A DNA stretch of 64,000 bases from JABCYV01 sp963696025 (GTDB lineage Bacteria > Acidobacteriota > Terriglobia > Terriglobales > Acidobacteriaceae). The stretch covers positions 620,001 through 684,000 of the forward strand of contig CAVOII010000010.1 of assembly GCA_963696025.1 (NCBI GenBank). Direction: 5' to 3'. Below are positions 52,389 to 61,304 of the stretch, in pieces. Below the pieces are notes generated by a model. It was not told the DNA's origin. It made no database searches and saw nothing but the letters and a program-made list of their open reading frames with translations. The translations under genes were made by a program, and so were the position numbers. Position 1 is the stretch's first letter. Each line of letters begins with the position of its first letter.

Positions 52389-52900
52389 CTGGGCAAGTTA
52401 GCTGGCTCCGCGGGCGAAAGCAAATCTTTCTGCAATACCAGGGCGTCCACTCCATTGGAGTAATAGCGGGGAACCGTCTTCACCACTTCATATTCATGGC
52501 GTTTGTAGAAGGACAAGGCGATCTTGTTGTCCACCGCAGTCTCCAGGATAACGGTGTGGCAATTGGCGGCACGCAAACGGTCTTCGGCGGCACCGAGCAA
52601 CCGAGAGCCAGCTCTCGAGCGCCGAGCGGCAGGCAAGACGTCGATGGTGATGATGTGCCCCACGCCGTGCCGGCTAGCTTCTGCCACCACGAACCCGTTA
52701 ATGCTGGCCGGTTCGGTTCGGCTGCTTCGATTGCCACCGCCACCGGGGGCTTCCGCAACCAGGGTGAATGATCCTCGCTTTCGGATATAGTCGGCGAGTT
52801 CGCGCCGCGAGTATGCGATGCCCGGCGGAAAGCATTTCTGATCAATGCTCCACAAGATGTCGAAATCATCACGGCGGAATTCTCGCAAGGCAAGATCCAC
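52385..52900 (-). CDS. GNAT N-acetyltransferase, RimI-like
   Basis: 171 aa if started at GTG 52900 (VDLALREFRRDDFDILWSID); the open frame continues upstream to 53032 but those residues are not family-like, so the start is a best guess. RimI-type features: FPPGIAYSRRELADYI, ITIDVLPAARRSRAGSRLLG (acetyl-CoA loop R-R-S-R-A-G-S) and AVDNKIALSFYKRHEYEVVK. A protein N-alpha-acetyltransferase role is possible but not shown. Overlaps pheA by 4 bp. Confidence 0.82.
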   Translation of the reverse strand: MDLALREFRRDDFDILWSIDQKCFPPGIAYSRRELADYIRKRGSFTLVAEAPGGGGNRSSRTEPASINGFVVAEASRHGVGHIITIDVLPAARRSRAGSRLLGAAEDRLRAANCHTVILETAVDNKIALSFYKRHEYEVVKTVPRYYSNGVDALVLQKDLLSPAEPANLPR

Positions 52901-53140
52901 GAAGACATTGTAGCCAAGGACGATCAGAACTTTTTGCACCCTGAAGCAGACTAGTATTGAGCGCAAGACGTGCGCCGAACTGCATAACGCTTGATTTCCG
53001 GTGCTTAGGCCTCCGTACTTAATGTTGAGCATGTCATCGGGCCGCCTCCCGCATGTGCCTTTTCTCAGGGCAAAAAATTCTCGGGCGAAAGAGTTGCCGG
53101 AATTGCACCCTAAGACGTACTATTCGCATCTGAGGGGATT

Positions 53141-53794
53141 GTGCTGCGTCTCGTTCTCATCGACACACTGAGCGCCGTCGTGCTGCTCGGCCTGTGGTAC
53201 TTCTATTTTGCCCGCTTCAATCGCAGGCGCGGAGCTCTGGCGTTGCGCTGGGTGGAATCCGCCTGCTCCAGCCGAGGCCGCATCATGGGGAGCAAGTGGT
53301 TTGGAGCGTCGCGCTTGCAGGTACGCCTCGGGCTTGGAGTCCACTGGTTTGAGAACGCCTGCGTGACTGTTCGACTACGACCTCGACCCATTCCCTTAAA
53401 GTGGTTGTTTAGCCTTTGGCGTAAGCAAAAAGAAACTCTTACCTTTGAAGCCGACCTTGATTACTCTCCCAGCTTTCATCTCGAAGTCTTCCGCCATCGC
53501 TGGTTCTCTCAAAAGCACAGCCGGGTCGAGGCCAGATCGGGTGACTGGGCGGTTTCTCGTCCCGGTCCTGTTGTGCTTACCACCCGTACTCATTGGACCC
53601 AGGAACTCACGCCCGTGGTCAATTCCCTTATGACTTCCCGCGGACACAATCTACTCACCGTCCGGTTCCGTCCGGATTCTCCACATCTGGCCGCCACGAT
53701 TCCCCTCGAAGCTCTCTCTGATGAACAAGCCGCGGCGAGCTTCCTGAACCTCCTGCAGGAACTGGCTGCGGGCGCGTCGACCCATCGGCAATAG
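53141..53794 (+). CDS. Hypothetical protein with N-terminal membrane anchor
   Basis: 217 aa from a GTG at 53141 with GAGGGG just upstream. The first ~25 residues are hydrophobic (LVLIDTLSAVVLLGLWYFYF), followed by a soluble, arginine-rich beta domain (VESACSSRGRIMGSKWFGAS, VTVRLRPRPIPLKWLFSLWR). I do not recognise a family, though similar proteins occur in Acidobacteria as far as I recall. No signal peptidase site is obvious, so it is probably anchored to the inner membrane and faces the cytoplasm or periplasm. Confidence 0.7.
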   Translation: MLRLVLIDTLSAVVLLGLWYFYFARFNRRRGALALRWVESACSSRGRIMGSKWFGASRLQVRLGLGVHWFENACVTVRLRPRPIPLKWLFSLWRKQKETLTFEADLDYSPSFHLEVFRHRWFSQKHSRVEARSGDWAVSRPGPVVLTTRTHWTQELTPVVNSLMTSRGHNLLTVRFRPDSPHLAATIPLEALSDEQAAASFLNLLQELAAGASTHRQ

Positions 53795-53894
53795 GTCGTA
53801 CGGGACCAGCCCAATTTCTGCTTCCGATGTCTTATACTCTTGTGCGAACTCCGCTGCTCTCCACGAAGGAAACTTTAATCAAAGGAGGCGAACG

Positions 53895-54334
53895 ATGGCA
53901 TCGTCTCATCGTTGTATGCTCACAGTAAGTACCGTTGTGATAATCATTCTGACTGCAAGCCTCTCTCTTTCGGCGCAAACGCGAATGAATGACAAAGATA
54001 TTCAACACTTGATGAACAATCTGGTTCAGGACGCAAAGAGATTCCGATCGACTCGGTGATCAGTGAGAGTACCATTCGAAAGACCACGCAAGAGAAAGAT
54101 GCAAAGGCGCTGGTCACGCAATTTCAAAAACAGACGGAAGGGATGTTGAATGAATTCAAGAGCACCAAGAAAGTTGATTCAGCGCTGCCGCTGGTCCTCG
54201 ACAGTGCGGCGAAAATCGAGAAGTTGAAATCCACTGTACCCTTTGGGCCGACGGCTGATTCGCAATAGTCAACGGTCCGCACTGAGCTCAATACCATTTC
54301 CCAAGCTTTCGGTATCTCACAAGTCGGAAACTAA
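53895..54334 (+). pseudogene. Small secreted protein gene, frameshifted and with internal stop
   Basis: A very strong ribosome site (AAAGGAGG, 53881-53888) precedes ATG 53895. The frame encodes a signal peptide (MLTVSTVVIIILTASLSLSA) and a short mature part ending DAKRFRSTR at TGA 54057-54059. The sequence continues one frame over: STIRKTTQEKDAKALVTQFQ, then TAG 54266-54268, then STVRTELNTISQAF to TAA 54332-54334. One indel near 54050 and a TGG-to-TAG type change would restore a ~145-aa helical secreted protein. Clearly decayed. Confidence 0.7.
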
Positions 54335-54353
54335 CTAAAGACTCGCCGATGGC

Positions 54354-56228
54354 CTACGGCAACAGTCCGAACACTCCGACCCCGTTAGTCGTTCCTACGT
54401 AGACTTTGCCATTGATGATGGTGGGAGTAATGAACTTGTTGCCAGCCCCGAACTGGTCGCGCGATCCAGCCTGGTTGCTGTTGTAAAGTTCGTTTGACAG
54501 GTTGGTTGCGTCGTAGGCATGCAGGACCGCAATGCCGCCATTCTCCGCTGCCCACAAGATCGCATCACCGGTTCCATTCGCGGAGACGCCGGGCGTGGCG
54601 CCCGGATAGCCAAAGCTATTGTTCGTGCGTCCTGTCGCGCCGCTGGACAGCTTGGCGTTAGTGATTTTGAAAGCCTGAATCGGACTTCCTACCGAGCCGT
54701 AGTAGATGGTGCCATTGAAATATGCCGGCATGGCAAAGACGCCGCCGGGCAAGGCTCCCGGAAGCTCCTGGTAGATATTGTTGCTGTTAGGAGTGAATTT
54801 ACCCATGGAGTCGCGGTTCACCAGATAGAGATTCGAATCTTTGCCCGCACCGACCGCAAGGTGCGACACGTGTCCGGAGCCGTCGCTAATATCAGGCAAC
54901 ACCATTGCGCCTCCGGAGCCCAGATCGACGTCCGAGTCGTTTTCCTGCTGCTGATTGTCCATTTCGAAATAATCCGCTACCGCTAGTCCACTTGAGGTTG
55001 AAAGCTTGAGGAACGCATTGCCATAGTCGCCGTTGCTCGGGAATCCACTGGTGTTCAAGTTGGTGTCAAAGTCGCCATTGCCGTCCAGAAAATAAATGTT
55101 TCCAGTCCTGTCCGCAGCTAGCCCCGCTCCTGACATCCAAATTGCGCCTTGTCTGCCGTTAGGAACCACGTTCAGCACGCTGGTCTGGGCCAGCGTGGAC
55201 GCGTCGTATCCAATGATCCAGCCGGTGTACAGGCCGATGTCACAATGCGATGCCCACGCAGTGTATACGACCCCATTCAGCAATAGCAGTCCGGCGCGTT
55301 CTTTGTATTGTGCAGGATCGAAGATCACATTGCCGTTAGAGCTGTTGTCTCCCGTTCCTGGGAAGGACGCCTGGACGAGCTTGGGCCCCGCAAATAACTC
55401 CGCACCTGTGGTGACATCGAGGGCATGGATGCGCTGAAAGTAATTTCCGGAGCCATTCTTGGACATCGCTACCAGATAGATCGCCCCATTGGGTCCGTGA
55501 GCGCGGTCAATGACGGGCGTGCTCGTGATCCCAATCTCAGGAGTTACTTGACTGCAGCCACGATCGTCGCTGGGAGTTTCGCCCGCCGCCAGGGTCGAGA
55601 CTTTCCAGAGTTGCGTTCCGTTATCAGCATCGAAAGCGTAGACACTGTCGTGCTCGGTGACAACATAAAGAACATTGTGAGTTCCCTGGCCGGGAATATT
55701 GATTTTAGACAAATAGAGCGGCTGAGCGTCGACCTTGCTGTCAACTGAGTAGAAACCAAGTTTGCCAAAGGTGGTTGAGTTGACGTTCGCTGGGGTCAGA
55801 ATCGTTTCGTTCAGATTCTGTCCGGTGCGGGCGATATCGTTGTGGTAGGTCACTACGTCAGTTGTGCTGACGCTATTCACCGTTAGCGTGACTTGGTTAC
55901 TGGTTGCAGTTCCCGCCGAATTGCTGACCACCACGCGGAATTGGGAACCGTTGTCGGCAGAAGTGGTCAGCGAAGTGGTGTAGTTCGCCGAAGTCGCACC
56001 GGTGATAGCCGCGCTATTTTTTTGCCATTGATAGCTTAAGGGAGTCGTTCCGCTTGCAACCACCGTGAAAGTCGCGGCCTGCCCCGAAGTTACAGACTGA
56101 TTCGAAGGTTGGGTTGTAATCGACGGGGCGAGGGCATTGGTCATGGAGTTCATGCCGCCACCGCAACCCGTCAGACTGACTCCAAGAACGCCCGATACGA
56201 CAAGTGCAGCCGACAGTCGCAGACGCAT
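54354..56228 (-). CDS. Ig-like / PQQ-type beta-propeller lipoprotein
   Basis: 624 aa from ATG 56228, with GGAGG 7-8 nt upstream. A lipoprotein signal peptide ends at the lipobox L-T-G-C (Cys22). An immunoglobulin-like domain (about 35-120: SITTQPSNQSVTSGQAATFT, PLSYQWQKNSAAITGATSAN) precedes a propeller with outer-membrane-quinoprotein-like repeats (VVTEHDSVYAFDADNGTQLW, TPVIDRAHGPNGAIYLVAM). No PQQ ligand set can be confirmed. Acidobacteria have many such secreted proteins of unknown role. Longer reading to 56417 overlaps the response regulator and is rejected. Confidence 0.85.
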   Translation of the reverse strand: MRLRLSAALVVSGVLGVSLTGCGGGMNSMTNALAPSITTQPSNQSVTSGQAATFTVVASGTTPLSYQWQKNSAAITGATSANYTTSLTTSADNGSQFRVVVSNSAGTATSNQVTLTVNSVSTTDVVTYHNDIARTGQNLNETILTPANVNSTTFGKLGFYSVDSKVDAQPLYLSKINIPGQGTHNVLYVVTEHDSVYAFDADNGTQLWKVSTLAAGETPSDDRGCSQVTPEIGITSTPVIDRAHGPNGAIYLVAMSKNGSGNYFQRIHALDVTTGAELFAGPKLVQASFPGTGDNSSNGNVIFDPAQYKERAGLLLLNGVVYTAWASHCDIGLYTGWIIGYDASTLAQTSVLNVVPNGRQGAIWMSGAGLAADRTGNIYFLDGNGDFDTNLNTSGFPSNGDYGNAFLKLSTSSGLAVADYFEMDNQQQENDSDVDLGSGGAMVLPDISDGSGHVSHLAVGAGKDSNLYLVNRDSMGKFTPNSNNIYQELPGALPGGVFAMPAYFNGTIYYGSVGSPIQAFKITNAKLSSGATGRTNNSFGYPGATPGVSANGTGDAILWAAENGGIAVLHAYDATNLSNELYNSNQAGSRDQFGAGNKFITPTIINGKVYVGTTNGVGVFGLLP

Positions 56229-56388
56229 GAGAAAACCTCCAACAACGGCTGGAAACAAACAATGATGCCAACCTTTTCTGGCTTTGGCGAGGCCTGTGTG
56301 ATTACGTAAGGGAGTGAGGTCGCGTGGCCAAAAAAGGTCGCAGGGCGGCTTACGTGAGGAACCACAAACTCGGCGCGTGTCATCCATT

Positions 56389-57192
56389 TTACGGCTCGGA
56401 CAAAAACCGGTAGCCAACTCCGCGCACCGTCAATAGATGGTGGGGCTTCGAGGGGTCGTCTTCGATGTAGCGACGCAAGCGGACGACGAAGTTATCGATC
56501 GCCCGTGTGTCGGTGTCTTCATGCAGGCCCCAAACTTCTTCGAGAATCGATTTTCGCGAGACAACCCTACCGTTGTTGCGGATAAGATGGCGCAACAACT
56601 CTGCTTCCATCAGAGTGAGCCGGATGACGGTTCCCTTCACCCGCAGCTCCAGTTTTCCGAAGTCGATGGTTCGACCCCGGAAGGAGAAAACTTCGTATTC
56701 GGTAATTCCGTTATCGGCAACGCGAGGCTTTGGCAGAGCCGGACTTCGCGCTCCCTGGCTCTCGCGCATCCACGCGCCTCGCCGCAACAGACCCTGCAAA
56801 CGGGCCAGCAGAATGGCAAGCTCGAAGGGTTTTGGCAGGTAGTCATCTGCACCCGACGCAAAACCCTTGAGTACATCTTCCGGCCGTCCACGAGCGGTAA
56901 GCATGAGGACCGGGATGAAGTGTTTGGCGGCACGAAGTTCCGAGGCGACGGCAAAGCCGTCCTTGCCGGGAAGCATCACATCGAGCACCACAGCATCGAA
57001 ATCCTCCTGCCGGCGGTTTTCTCGTTGTTTATCCGCGGTTTCTTCCGTAGCCTCTCCTCGCTGGCCGAGGAGAATGGCCAGCGCCTGTTCGCCATCACCC
57101 ACGACTTCAACGGAGTGTCCCTCAGCCTCCAGATTGAACCGCAACCCTTTTGCCAGATGGGTTTCATCTTCCACTATCAGCACCCGGCTCAT
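56389..57192 (-). CDS. OmpR-family response regulator with receiver insertion
   Basis: 267 aa. The receiver domain has the acidic pair V-E-D-E (8-10), phospho-acceptor Asp71 in VVLDVMLPGKDGF, and Lys in DDYLPKPFEL. A charged insertion of about 20 residues (about 43-63, GQRGEATEETADKQRENRRQ) separates helix 2 from strand 3, pushing the phosphorylation site from the usual ~53 to 71. The PhoB-type winged helix follows (DFGKLELRVKGTVIRLTLME to RGVGYRFLSEP). Its start codon overlaps the stop of the kinase gene by 4 bp. Confidence 0.93.
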   Translation of the reverse strand: MSRVLIVEDETHLAKGLRFNLEAEGHSVEVVGDGEQALAILLGQRGEATEETADKQRENRRQEDFDAVVLDVMLPGKDGFAVASELRAAKHFIPVLMLTARGRPEDVLKGFASGADDYLPKPFELAILLARLQGLLRRGAWMRESQGARSPALPKPRVADNGITEYEVFSFRGRTIDFGKLELRVKGTVIRLTLMEAELLRHLIRNNGRVVSRKSILEEVWGLHEDTDTRAIDNFVVRLRRYIEDDPSKPHHLLTVRGVGYRFLSEP

Positions 57193-58109
57193 GCGGCGTC
57201 CTCAGGCAAAACATGGAGAGGCAGCTCCAGAACCACGGTGGCGCCACGGCCTTCCCCCTCACTTTCGGCAAAGACGCGGCCACCATGCTTTTTTGCGATT
57301 GCCCGCACGATGAACAATCCCAGGCCGGTGCCCTTCACGTTGTTTAACGGCCGGTTCGGAATCCGATAAAAGCGCTTAAAAATTCGTTTCAGCTCACCGG
57401 AGGGAATGCCAACCCCGTGGTCGCGCACCCACAACCTGACATGTTTCTCGTCGGGAGTCTCCACTTGCACTGAAATATCCACACGCCCGTCGGAATACTT
57501 CACCGCATTGTCGAGCACGTTAGAAACTGCTGTTCGCAGATCTTCGGGGTCTCCTAAGACGTTCGGGCCGGATCCGTTCTGGAAAACCTGCTCGTACCGC
57601 AGGGTTCCTGTTGGCAGATGGTAGCTGCTGCGCGCCACTTCTACGCACTCCCCAACCAGTTCGCCGAAATTTACCGGAACGCGTTCGCGCTGTCGCTTCA
57701 GACCCGCTTCCCCAGCCTTCAGAACTTGCTCGACCGTGCCCAACAGGCGGGCGGTGTCATCAAGCATGAGACGGTAGAACTCGTGCCTTTGGCGCTCGTC
57801 TACGTCGCGGCGTTCTAGCGTCTGCAGGTAAAGCCGGATCGAAGCGATTGGTGTTTTCAGCTCGTGAGTGACCGCGTTGATGAAGCTGTCATGCTGCTCA
57901 TTGCGGCGGATTTCACGGATGAGAAAAATAGTATTGAGGATAAAACCAGCAGCGATCGCGCCAAAGAAAATGACACCGAGAAAAACTTTGATTCCTTCGC
58001 GCCAATTGAGAATGATCCAGCCAAAACCGACGGCCACCGCCACGCCGGACAAGCCAACTCCCAGGACGAGGAAGGTGATAATTGCTTTGCGGCGGCTGGT
58101 GATGCGCAT
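57189..58109 (-). CDS. Sensor histidine kinase
   Basis: 306 aa. Two transmembrane helices (about 10-33 and 43-62) with a very short periplasmic loop, so an external ligand domain is lacking. The H-box is SFINAVTHELKTPIASIRLY (His82), the N-box VLDNAVKYS and the G-boxes RDHGVGIPSGE and KGTGLGLFIVRAIAKKHGG. It is the cognate partner of the adjacent OmpR-type regulator (ATGA overlap). The signal is probably sensed at the membrane; the targets are unknown. Confidence 0.93.
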   Translation of the reverse strand: MRITSRRKAIITFLVLGVGLSGVAVAVGFGWIILNWREGIKVFLGVIFFGAIAAGFILNTIFLIREIRRNEQHDSFINAVTHELKTPIASIRLYLQTLERRDVDERQRHEFYRLMLDDTARLLGTVEQVLKAGEAGLKRQRERVPVNFGELVGECVEVARSSYHLPTGTLRYEQVFQNGSGPNVLGDPEDLRTAVSNVLDNAVKYSDGRVDISVQVETPDEKHVRLWVRDHGVGIPSGELKRIFKRFYRIPNRPLNNVKGTGLGLFIVRAIAKKHGGRVFAESEGEGRGATVVLELPLHVLPEDAA

Positions 58110-58242
58110 AGCAGGATTCTACCGCGAGGAAGCGTATCCAGGCTTCGATGTTGATCCGCCACCGCAACGGCTAAAGCCGAGGCATTTTCTGTGACTTAGG
58201 GCACGCCTGAAGGCGAGCCCTGATACGAACCCGCAACAGGCG

Positions 58243-59139
58243 CTATGCCGAGACCAGCTCGCTGGGGGCGGCGGTCGGAAGTCCTTCTTCCCCGCGGTTG
58301 CGCAGCTCGGAAAGCTTGACGCGGTACACGTGGCGGGCAAGTCCCAATTTTTTGAGCGCCCAGATGCCGTACCAGTTCATGTCAACTTCATACCATTTCA
58401 AACCGTGCCTGGCGGAGACCGGATGCGCATGATGGTTGTTATGCCAGCCCTCGCCAAAGGTCAGAATTGCCACCCACCAGTTGTTGGTTGAAAGATCTTT
58501 CGTCCGGAAACGGCGTGAGCCCCAGGTGTGAGTCGCTGAATTCACTAACCAGGTGGCATGCAGACCAACTGTGGTTCGGACAAAGATACCCCACATCAGA
58601 AAGGGAAGGCCGCCCAGGGCGAGCAGGATCGCGCCCAGCGCAATGATTGGAACGTAGTGATACTTGGTGATCCAAACGTGAAATTTGTCTTTGGCCAAGT
58701 CGGGCACATAACGTGCCAGCGTGGTGGTGTCATGATGCATCGACTTGCCAGTCAGGATCCAACCCATGTGCGACCACCACTTGCCATCGAGCGGCGAGTG
58801 TGGGTCACCTTCGTGGTCAGAAAACTTGTGGTGAATGCGGTGCGTGGCCACCCAGAAGATCGGTCCGCCTTCAAGGGCCAGGGTGGCGCAAGTGGTCAGG
58901 AAATATTCAACCCACTTGGGAGTCTTGTATCCGCGATGAGTAAGCAGGCGATGATAGCCCATCCCGATGCCCAAGCTGCCCGAAACCCACCACAGGAAAA
59001 GCGCTACGAACAGGGCCTTCCAGGTAAAGAAGAACAGCGCCGCGACGGCTCCGAGATGAAACATGCCCATGAAGCCTGCGGTTACCCAGTTAACTTCGTG
59101 GTCGGCTGATGCTTTGCGGTCGAGGGCTTCAAGTTCCAT
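58243..59139 (-). CDS. Acyl-CoA/acyl-lipid fatty acid desaturase
   Basis: 298 aa from ATG 59139 (MELEALDRKASADHE); the open frame to 59310 is not family-like. Four membrane helices and the three histidine boxes of delta-9 desaturases: GYHRLLTHRGYK, ATHRIHHKFSDHEGDPHSPL and GWHNNHHAHP. The di-iron site would introduce a cis double bond into acyl chains in the membrane, a means of fluidity control. No adjacent regulator. Convergent with no close gene; the histidine kinase is 133 bp away. Confidence 0.93.
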   Translation of the reverse strand: MELEALDRKASADHEVNWVTAGFMGMFHLGAVAALFFFTWKALFVALFLWWVSGSLGIGMGYHRLLTHRGYKTPKWVEYFLTTCATLALEGGPIFWVATHRIHHKFSDHEGDPHSPLDGKWWSHMGWILTGKSMHHDTTTLARYVPDLAKDKFHVWITKYHYVPIIALGAILLALGGLPFLMWGIFVRTTVGLHATWLVNSATHTWGSRRFRTKDLSTNNWWVAILTFGEGWHNNHHAHPVSARHGLKWYEVDMNWYGIWALKKLGLARHVYRVKLSELRNRGEEGLPTAAPSELVSA

Positions 59140-59313
59140 GAGGGTGTCTTTCGTACGCGCTTTTAACTCCTGCGTAAAGGTAGCAGGCCTGAGTAAAGCC
59201 GCGTGTAAAACTTCTGTAATAGAGGATGCGGAGCGGATTACGAAAGTGCCGGCGGGATGGCCCCGCGGCCAAGGTACAACCGCGCGTATCCGCTCAGAAA
59301 ATGCCGGCAATTC

Positions 59314-60195
59314 TTAGGCCGAGGCTCCCTTCACTTCAACCCCTGCCCATTTTTCGAGTAGCGCGATGGTAGCGGCGTAGTCTTGGTCACGATGCCCGTC
59401 CTCAGTGGCCATTTCATAGACCTCTTCTACGGTCTCCAGGGCGGGAAGCTTGACTCGAACTTCCTTGGCCGCCTCTAGGGTCAGGCGGATGTCCTTGTGC
59501 ATGAGCCGAAGCGGAAAATTAGGAGAGAAGTCACGTTTCATGACAAAAGGCGCTTTGTAATCAACAACTCCCGAACGTACCATGGAGGCCTGAATCACTG
59601 GTAACAGAGTGGCGGCATCGACTCCGAGTTTGGTGGCCAGCGTGAGGGCTTCGGCAAAACCTTCGTAGATGAGCGCAATCTGCAAATTCATGGCCAGCTT
59701 GGCAGCTTCCCCCTTGCCGGTTTCGCCCATGCGGAAGAACTGTTTTCCCATCGCGGCAAATAGTGGCTTGAGAGCTTCGACCGTGGCTTCGTCTCCGCCT
59801 ACAATAAAGATAAGGGTGCCGTTCTCCGCGGCAATCTTCGATCCGGTCATCGGGGCGTCTACGTACTGGGCCCCATGACCTCGGACGCGTTCTGCAAACT
59901 TGCGGGTCGCAGAAGGTGAGATCGTGCTGGAATCGACGAGAGTCATGCCCGCGGCCAGTGATTCTTCCACCCCTTGCGGCCCAAACAAAACGGTTTCCAC
60001 CGCCTTGGTGTCAGATACGCACATCCAAACCACCCCGGCACCGCGCGCTGCCTCCGCTGGAGAGACCGCGATGCGCGCTCCCTCCACTTCTTTACCAGGC
60101 GTGCGGTTCCAAACGGTGACTTCATGCCCGGCCTTCACCAAATTGGACGCCATTGCACGTCCCATGATTCCCAACCCTAAGAAACCAATACGCAT
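59314..60195 (-). CDS. Beta-hydroxyacid dehydrogenase (GLYR/HIBADH family)
   Basis: 293 aa from ATG 60195 (MRIGFLGLGIMGRAMASNLV). The nucleotide-binding loop GLGIMG is followed by NRT, consistent with NADP(H) use. The substrate-binding signature DAPMTGSKIAAENGTL and the catalytic Lys in GKGEAAKLAMNLQ fit glyoxylate/succinic-semialdehyde/tartronate-semialdehyde reductases. A type-2 glycerate kinase two genes away suggests a glyoxylate-to-glycerate route, but the exact aldehyde is not decided by sequence. Confidence 0.9.
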   Translation of the reverse strand: MRIGFLGLGIMGRAMASNLVKAGHEVTVWNRTPGKEVEGARIAVSPAEAARGAGVVWMCVSDTKAVETVLFGPQGVEESLAAGMTLVDSSTISPSATRKFAERVRGHGAQYVDAPMTGSKIAAENGTLIFIVGGDEATVEALKPLFAAMGKQFFRMGETGKGEAAKLAMNLQIALIYEGFAEALTLATKLGVDAATLLPVIQASMVRSGVVDYKAPFVMKRDFSPNFPLRLMHKDIRLTLEAAKEVRVKLPALETVEEVYEMATEDGHRDQDYAATIALLEKWAGVEVKGASA

Positions 60196-60393
60196 CCCAA
60201 TATTCTCCTGAAGGTCAAATGATGACCAGAAGCGATTAGAACTGACCCCGGTTACTATGGTCAAGCAATCCTTGTTGGATTTGTTTTAAAATCAGGTACA
60301 AGCTGTCAGCAGATGAAATCTCTTCCGTTCCAGGCCTCGCGGCCAGGAGGCAAAATCTGATCGGATGGTGAACTCCGTCCGGTTTGGGGCCCG

Positions 60394-61293
60394 ATGTTAA
60401 AAAGCACGCTTAACAATTCCGCGCTTCGCAACCGCGCCCGGCAATTCAGCCGTCTGGTGCGCCACTCCGCGGTCACACCTCGCACCGGTAAAACCTACAA
60501 GCCGAAGCTGGTTTCCAATGGGGAGCTGGGAGTCACTTTCATCGGCCATTCCAGTTTCTTTCTGCAGATTGGCGGGCAGAACGTAATCATTGATCCTAAT
60601 TTTGCCCGCTGGTTATTCGTGTTGAAGCGCTTGCGCCAACCCGGGCTGCAGATTCAGGATCTCCCGCCGATTGACTTGGTTCTGGTGACCCACGCCCACT
60701 TTGATCACTTGCACCGGCCGTCATTGCGGGCCATCGCGCACCAAACTCGGCGCCGGCGTGGGGGACCCACTACGATTGTAGTGCCGCATCACGTCTTCGA
60801 CCTGGTTTCCGATCTAGGTTTTGACAATGTCGTCGAACTAGACTGGTGGAATAGCTATCGTCATCGCGGTTTGACTGTCACGCATGTTCCCTCGCGACAT
60901 TGGGGCGCGCGCGTCATCAAGGATTCTCATCGTGGCTATGGCGGCTACGTGCTGCGGGACCACAAGCATTCCCTCTATCACGCCGGCGACACAGCCTACT
61001 TTTCCGGCTTCCGCGAGATTGGCCGGCGGTTGGCGCCGGAGCTGGCCTTGCTGCCCATCGGCGCCTACAATCCCGCGTCTTTCCGCAATGTGCATGCCAG
61101 TCCTGCCGACGCTACCCGTGCCTTTCTTGATTTGAATGCCCGCTGGATGGTTCCGATGCATTACGGGACTTTCCGTCTCTCGCATGAACCCTTGGAGGAG
61201 CCACTACAGCTCCTGGAAGAAGAGACGAAGGCGGCGGGGATTCAGGACCGCGTTCTGGTTCTGAAGGAAGGCGTCACGCAGTTCTTCGGGTAA
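60394..61293 (+). CDS. MBL-fold metallohydrolase, UlaG/NAPE-PLD-like
   Basis: 299 aa. The metallo-beta-lactamase core has LGVTFIGHSSFFLQIGGQNV, the metal-binding LVTHAHFDHLHRPS (H-x-H-x-D-H), HVPSRHWGAR, LYHAGDTAYFSGF and the late VPMHYGTFRLS His. The subfamily includes N-acyl-phosphatidylethanolamine phospholipase D-like and UlaG-like enzymes, so a phospholipid or sugar-lactone substrate is possible. The basic N-terminus carries no signal peptide. Convergent with the glycerate kinase gene (11-bp gap). Confidence 0.9.
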   Translation: MLKSTLNNSALRNRARQFSRLVRHSAVTPRTGKTYKPKLVSNGELGVTFIGHSSFFLQIGGQNVIIDPNFARWLFVLKRLRQPGLQIQDLPPIDLVLVTHAHFDHLHRPSLRAIAHQTRRRRGGPTTIVVPHHVFDLVSDLGFDNVVELDWWNSYRHRGLTVTHVPSRHWGARVIKDSHRGYGGYVLRDHKHSLYHAGDTAYFSGFREIGRRLAPELALLPIGAYNPASFRNVHASPADATRAFLDLNARWMVPMHYGTFRLSHEPLEEPLQLLEEETKAAGIQDRVLVLKEGVTQFFG

Positions 61294-61304
61294 GCCGCCG
61301 GCGC

